From positions 1 to 7,075 of the forward strand of contig JACQOD010000029.1 in the NCBI GenBank assembly GCA_016202725.1: DNA of 7,075 nucleotides, in the 5' to 3' direction. A program made the translations under genes and the position numbers. Within the stretch, counting starts at the first letter, position 1, and each line of letters starts with the position of its first letter. A model generated the notes under the pieces. The model saw only the letters and a list, made by a program, of their open reading frames with translations, was not told the DNA's origin and did not search any database. The stretch is from Candidatus Aenigmatarchaeota archaeon. GTDB taxonomy: Archaea > Aenigmatarchaeota > Aenigmatarchaeia > QMZP01. This document shows, piece after piece, positions 5,976 through 7,075 of this stretch.

Positions 5976-6401
5976 CTTTCCTCTCCCGGATGATTGACCG
6001 TGATCCTGCCCGTGTAAGATCATGGCCTCCATCGCCGCCACGAACTCATGCGCCTGGCGGAGGAGGGCCATGACGTCTGGCGTATTTGCTTCAACTTCAA
6101 GATCGTACGTGCTGCTCTGGCGGAGGTCGAAGGCATTCGTCAGCGCATCGTAGTGCTTGCGCGCTACCCGTCCCGGCTTGACAAACACGCGGCCGAATTC
6201 ATGAAGCAGTCCCTTGTGCGTTCTTGTCACGACATCCCGCGACAGCAAGGCGGCCTGTGCGGCCCAGAACATCGCATAGTAGATACGGTCGATGGCGGAG
6301 AGCAGCTTGCCAGAGTGCGCAAGAAGAGCTGCATCATCCAGCAGGGCGCGCGCACGCTCAAGACACCGCTTGGCGGGCGCGCCGGAAGACACCGTCATCA
6401 T
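5967..6401 (-). CDS. HEPN-domain protein, probable toxin of an MNT-HEPN pair
   Basis: A 144-residue, mostly helical HEPN protein of the UPF0332-like type. HEPN proteins paired with minimal nucleotidyltransferases are generally RNase toxins that the partner neutralises. Family features seen: an N-terminal helix (AKRCLERARALLDDA, 10-24), the second helix DRIYYAMFWAAQALL-like (38-53), THKGLLHEFGRVFVKPG (61-77), and FDLRQSSTYDLE (91-102), matching the family's R-x-x-x-x-Y ending. A typical R-x(4-6)-H-x-Y catalytic motif is not evident; R55-x6-H62 and R60-x6-H67 have the spacing but are not followed by x-Y. The start codon lies 44 nt inside the upstream nucleotidyltransferase gene, with GTGAT (6411-6407) five bases before it as a partial Shine-Dalgarno sequence, so translation is probably coupled. 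A second ATG at 6398 is equally possible. The C-terminal 15 residues (Gly/Ser/His-rich) look disordered. Family firm; toxin role inferred from context. Confidence 0.82.
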   Translation of the reverse strand: MMTVSSGAPAKRCLERARALLDDAALLAHSGKLLSAIDRIYYAMFWAAQAALLSRDVVTRTHKGLLHEFGRVFVKPGRVARKHYDALTNAFDLRQSSTYDLEVEANTPDVMALLRQAHEFVAAMEAMILHGQDHGQSSGRGKSP

Positions 6402-6723
6402 AGAGAATCACGCCCTCCTCTACCACTGCGCGGAGGAATGGAGAGCCAGCCTGCAGCCCGCGCATGAATTGCTGGGGCGTGCGGAAGACTAGGGTGGAGA
6501 CCGTTCCGTGTCGGAGATCGACGCTTGAACGCGCCTTCGACAACGTCCGTCGAGCGCTTGGGCGGCGCGTCAGCACGAAAAGGTCGATATCACTATGTTT
6601 CCCCGCTTCACGGCGGGCAACGGACCCGTAAAGAATGACCGCATCGACCGCGTCACCGCCCTCCTGGCGGATCCGCGCCGCAATCTCCCTTGCCGTCCGC
6701 TGATACTTCTGTTGCAGGTTCAT
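6358..6723 (-). CDS. Minimal nucleotidyltransferase (MNT), probable antitoxin
   Basis: A 121-residue protein of the minimal nucleotidyltransferase family. The polymerase-beta-type signature is clear: G33-S34-x10-D45-x-D47 in YGSVARREAGKHSDIDLFVL (32-51), where the two aspartates bind metal. Downstream, TLVFRTPQQFMRGLQAGSPFL and VVEEGVILYDDG match the C-terminal part of MNT proteins that accompany HEPN partners. In the studied MntA-HepT systems the nucleotidyltransferase inactivates the toxin by AMP transfer to a tyrosine; whether that holds here is unknown, since the partner lacks an obvious H-x-Y tyrosine. It is first in the operon and overlaps the HEPN gene by 44 nt. The ATG at 6723 is supported by GGGAG (6733-6729) five bases upstream and by a TATA box at 6759-6766, giving a leader of about 13 nt. 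The length is normal for the family. Confidence 0.88.
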   Translation of the reverse strand: MNLQQKYQRTAREIAARIRQEGGDAVDAVILYGSVARREAGKHSDIDLFVLTRRPSARRTLSKARSSVDLRHGTVSTLVFRTPQQFMRGLQAGSPFLRAVVEEGVILYDDGVFRRARQAVS

Positions 6724-6758
6724 ACGCTCTCCCTCTACACTCGCTTGGGAATCAGGAG

Positions 6759-6766
6759 ATATAAAG
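6759..6766 (-). promoter_or_regulatory. TATA box of the MNT-HEPN operon
   Basis: It reads CTTTATAT on the minus strand, centred about 39 bp from the MNT ATG. Initiation near 6737 would give a short leader of about 13 nt carrying the GGGAG ribosome-binding sequence. Thus, unlike the PurO-like and FlaJ/TadC-like genes, this operon is not leaderless. It abuts the stop codon of the upstream 71-codon ORF. Confidence 0.55.
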
Positions 6767-6982
6767 TCATGCTCGGAGCTTCCCCAGAACTCCTGCTGCT
6801 GTCCGGTTCCTCACCAGCCTGGCTGCCCTGGTGAACCGGGCAGGCAGGCCAGCTGCCAGCCGTCTCGCCCAGCGGCTGATGGTTTTCCTCGGATGCCCAG
6901 GACCCGTTCCAAACCCCCCAGGGTTCTCTCCTGAAAGGAAAGCGTCAGTCACGCTTTTAACCACCTCGTTCCCATACTTCAT
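6767..6982 (-). CDS. Doubtful 71-codon ORF with a full-length Shine-Dalgarno sequence
   Basis: No family is recognised. The ORF begins MKYGNEVVKSVTDAFLSGEN and continues with a Gly-rich turn (21-29), then an Arg/Ala-rich, basic second half (HPRKTISRWARRLAAG and onward). It has no membrane segment or signal peptide. Its strength is the start: AGGAGGTGAT (6997-6988) matches the archaeal 16S rRNA anti-Shine-Dalgarno over ten bases and sits five bases before the ATG. The change in character after about residue 20 would suit a decayed gene, such as the remnant of a mobile-element protein, but that is a guess. It contains two hairpin-forming palindromes (6912-6925 and 6939-6957), unusual for a short coding region. 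It ends next to the MNT promoter and is in the same direction. Confidence 0.35.
   Translation of the reverse strand: MKYGNEVVKSVTDAFLSGENPGGFGTGPGHPRKTISRWARRLAAGLPARFTRAARLVRNRTAAGVLGKLRA
6939..6958 (+). terminator. Perfect 7-bp hairpin followed by a short T-run
   Basis: AAAGCGT (6939-6945) pairs with ACGCTTT (6951-6957) around CAGTC, and the plus strand ends TTTT. It resembles a weak terminator on the plus strand, but no plus-strand gene ends here. On the minus strand it lies inside the 71-codon ORF. Confidence 0.25.
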
Positions 6983-6987
6983 GGGGA

Positions 6988-6997
6988 ATCACCTCCT
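6988..6997 (-). promoter_or_regulatory. Perfect Shine-Dalgarno site AGGAGGTGAT
   Basis: Ten bases complementary to the archaeal 16S rRNA 3' end, five bases before the ATG at 6982. It decides the start of the 71-codon ORF. Its GGAGG core can pair with CCTCC just upstream in the same transcript, so it may be hidden in a stem. Confidence 0.5.
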
Positions 6998-7065
6998 TTG
7001 GACCAACAAAGAGTTGGTGGAGGGAGCCCTTATGGGCTCCCACTCCCCATACCCGCTGGCCGGGT
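6992..7065 (-). promoter_or_regulatory. Structured leader with three hairpins
   Basis: Three helical elements stand in tandem upstream of the 71-codon ORF. ACCCG (7051-7055) pairs with CGGGT (7061-7065). GGGAGCCC (7022-7029) pairs perfectly with GGGCTCCC (7034-7041) around a 4-nt loop. ACCAAC (7002-7007) pairs with GTTGGT (7013-7018), extended after a 5-nt bulge by CCTCC (6992-6996) with GGAGG (7019-7023). The last stem traps the Shine-Dalgarno core. An alternative pairing, CTTTG (6996-7000) with CAAAG (7007-7011), excludes it. It matches no riboswitch class I know. A terminator of a minus-strand gene beyond the right edge is another reading. Confidence 0.35.
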
Positions 7066-7075
7066 GGGGTCATAA

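Noticed and set aside
5921..6073. A 50-codon plus-strand ORF (MDARTLVEEESGNPP...)
   Set aside because: More than half is antisense to the HEPN gene, the second half is low-complexity Pro/Gly, and it has neither a TATA box at the right distance nor a Shine-Dalgarno sequence.
5680..6723. Integrative element using the tRNA-Gln gene as attachment site and carrying MNT-HEPN
   Set aside because: I saw no duplicated tRNA 3' end in the window and no integrase, so adjacency is the only evidence.
1..7075. CRISPR array or long direct repeats
   Set aside because: Reading both strands showed no spaced repeats of 20 bp or more.

Overview
The window reads as a chromosomal segment of a GC-rich archaeon. 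Four things point that way: TATA-box promoters about 23-29 bp upstream of gene starts, several of them giving leaderless messages; a threonyl-tRNA synthetase with the archaea-specific editing domain; a PurO-like IMP cyclohydrolase, a family best known from archaea; and a tRNA gene with no encoded CCA and a short bulge-helix-bulge intron. High GC, leaderless genes and a long FlaJ/TadC-type membrane protein would fit a euryarchaeon such as a member of Thermoplasmatota, but the rank is inference.

Layout, left to right. A PurO-like gene lies on the minus strand (56-772), led by a TATA box at 791-801. A gene-poor gap of about 630 bp separates it from a divergent plus-strand gene (1408-3432) for a 674-residue polytopic membrane protein with two GspF/TadC-type domains, the platform type of archaeal pili, archaella and secretion systems. 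No partner ATPase or pilin lies in the window. After a 321-bp gap comes thrS on the minus strand (3754-5442). A plus-strand tRNA-Gln(CUG) gene follows at 5680-5769, interrupted in the D-loop by a 17-nt intron. Then comes a minus-strand two-gene MNT-HEPN module (6723 down to 5967), likely toxin-antitoxin, with the nucleotidyltransferase first and a 44-nt overlap. The right end (6767-7075) holds a doubtful 71-codon minus-strand ORF preceded by a full-length Shine-Dalgarno sequence and a leader rich in hairpins.

How the parts relate. The housekeeping genes (purine synthesis, Thr-tRNA charging, tRNA-Gln) and the membrane platform gene each have their own promoter, so they look like single transcription units. 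Only the MNT-HEPN pair is clearly an operon. It also differs in translation signals: its genes carry Shine-Dalgarno-type leaders, whereas the first three protein genes appear leaderless or nearly so. That contrast, and its position beside a tRNA gene, make it the likeliest acquired part, though no att repeats or integrase were seen.

Most notable are the tRNA-Gln D-loop intron, whose splice sites can be read to the base, the mixed-ancestry look of the ThrRS, the atypical HEPN protein, and the SD-sequestering leader at the right edge.
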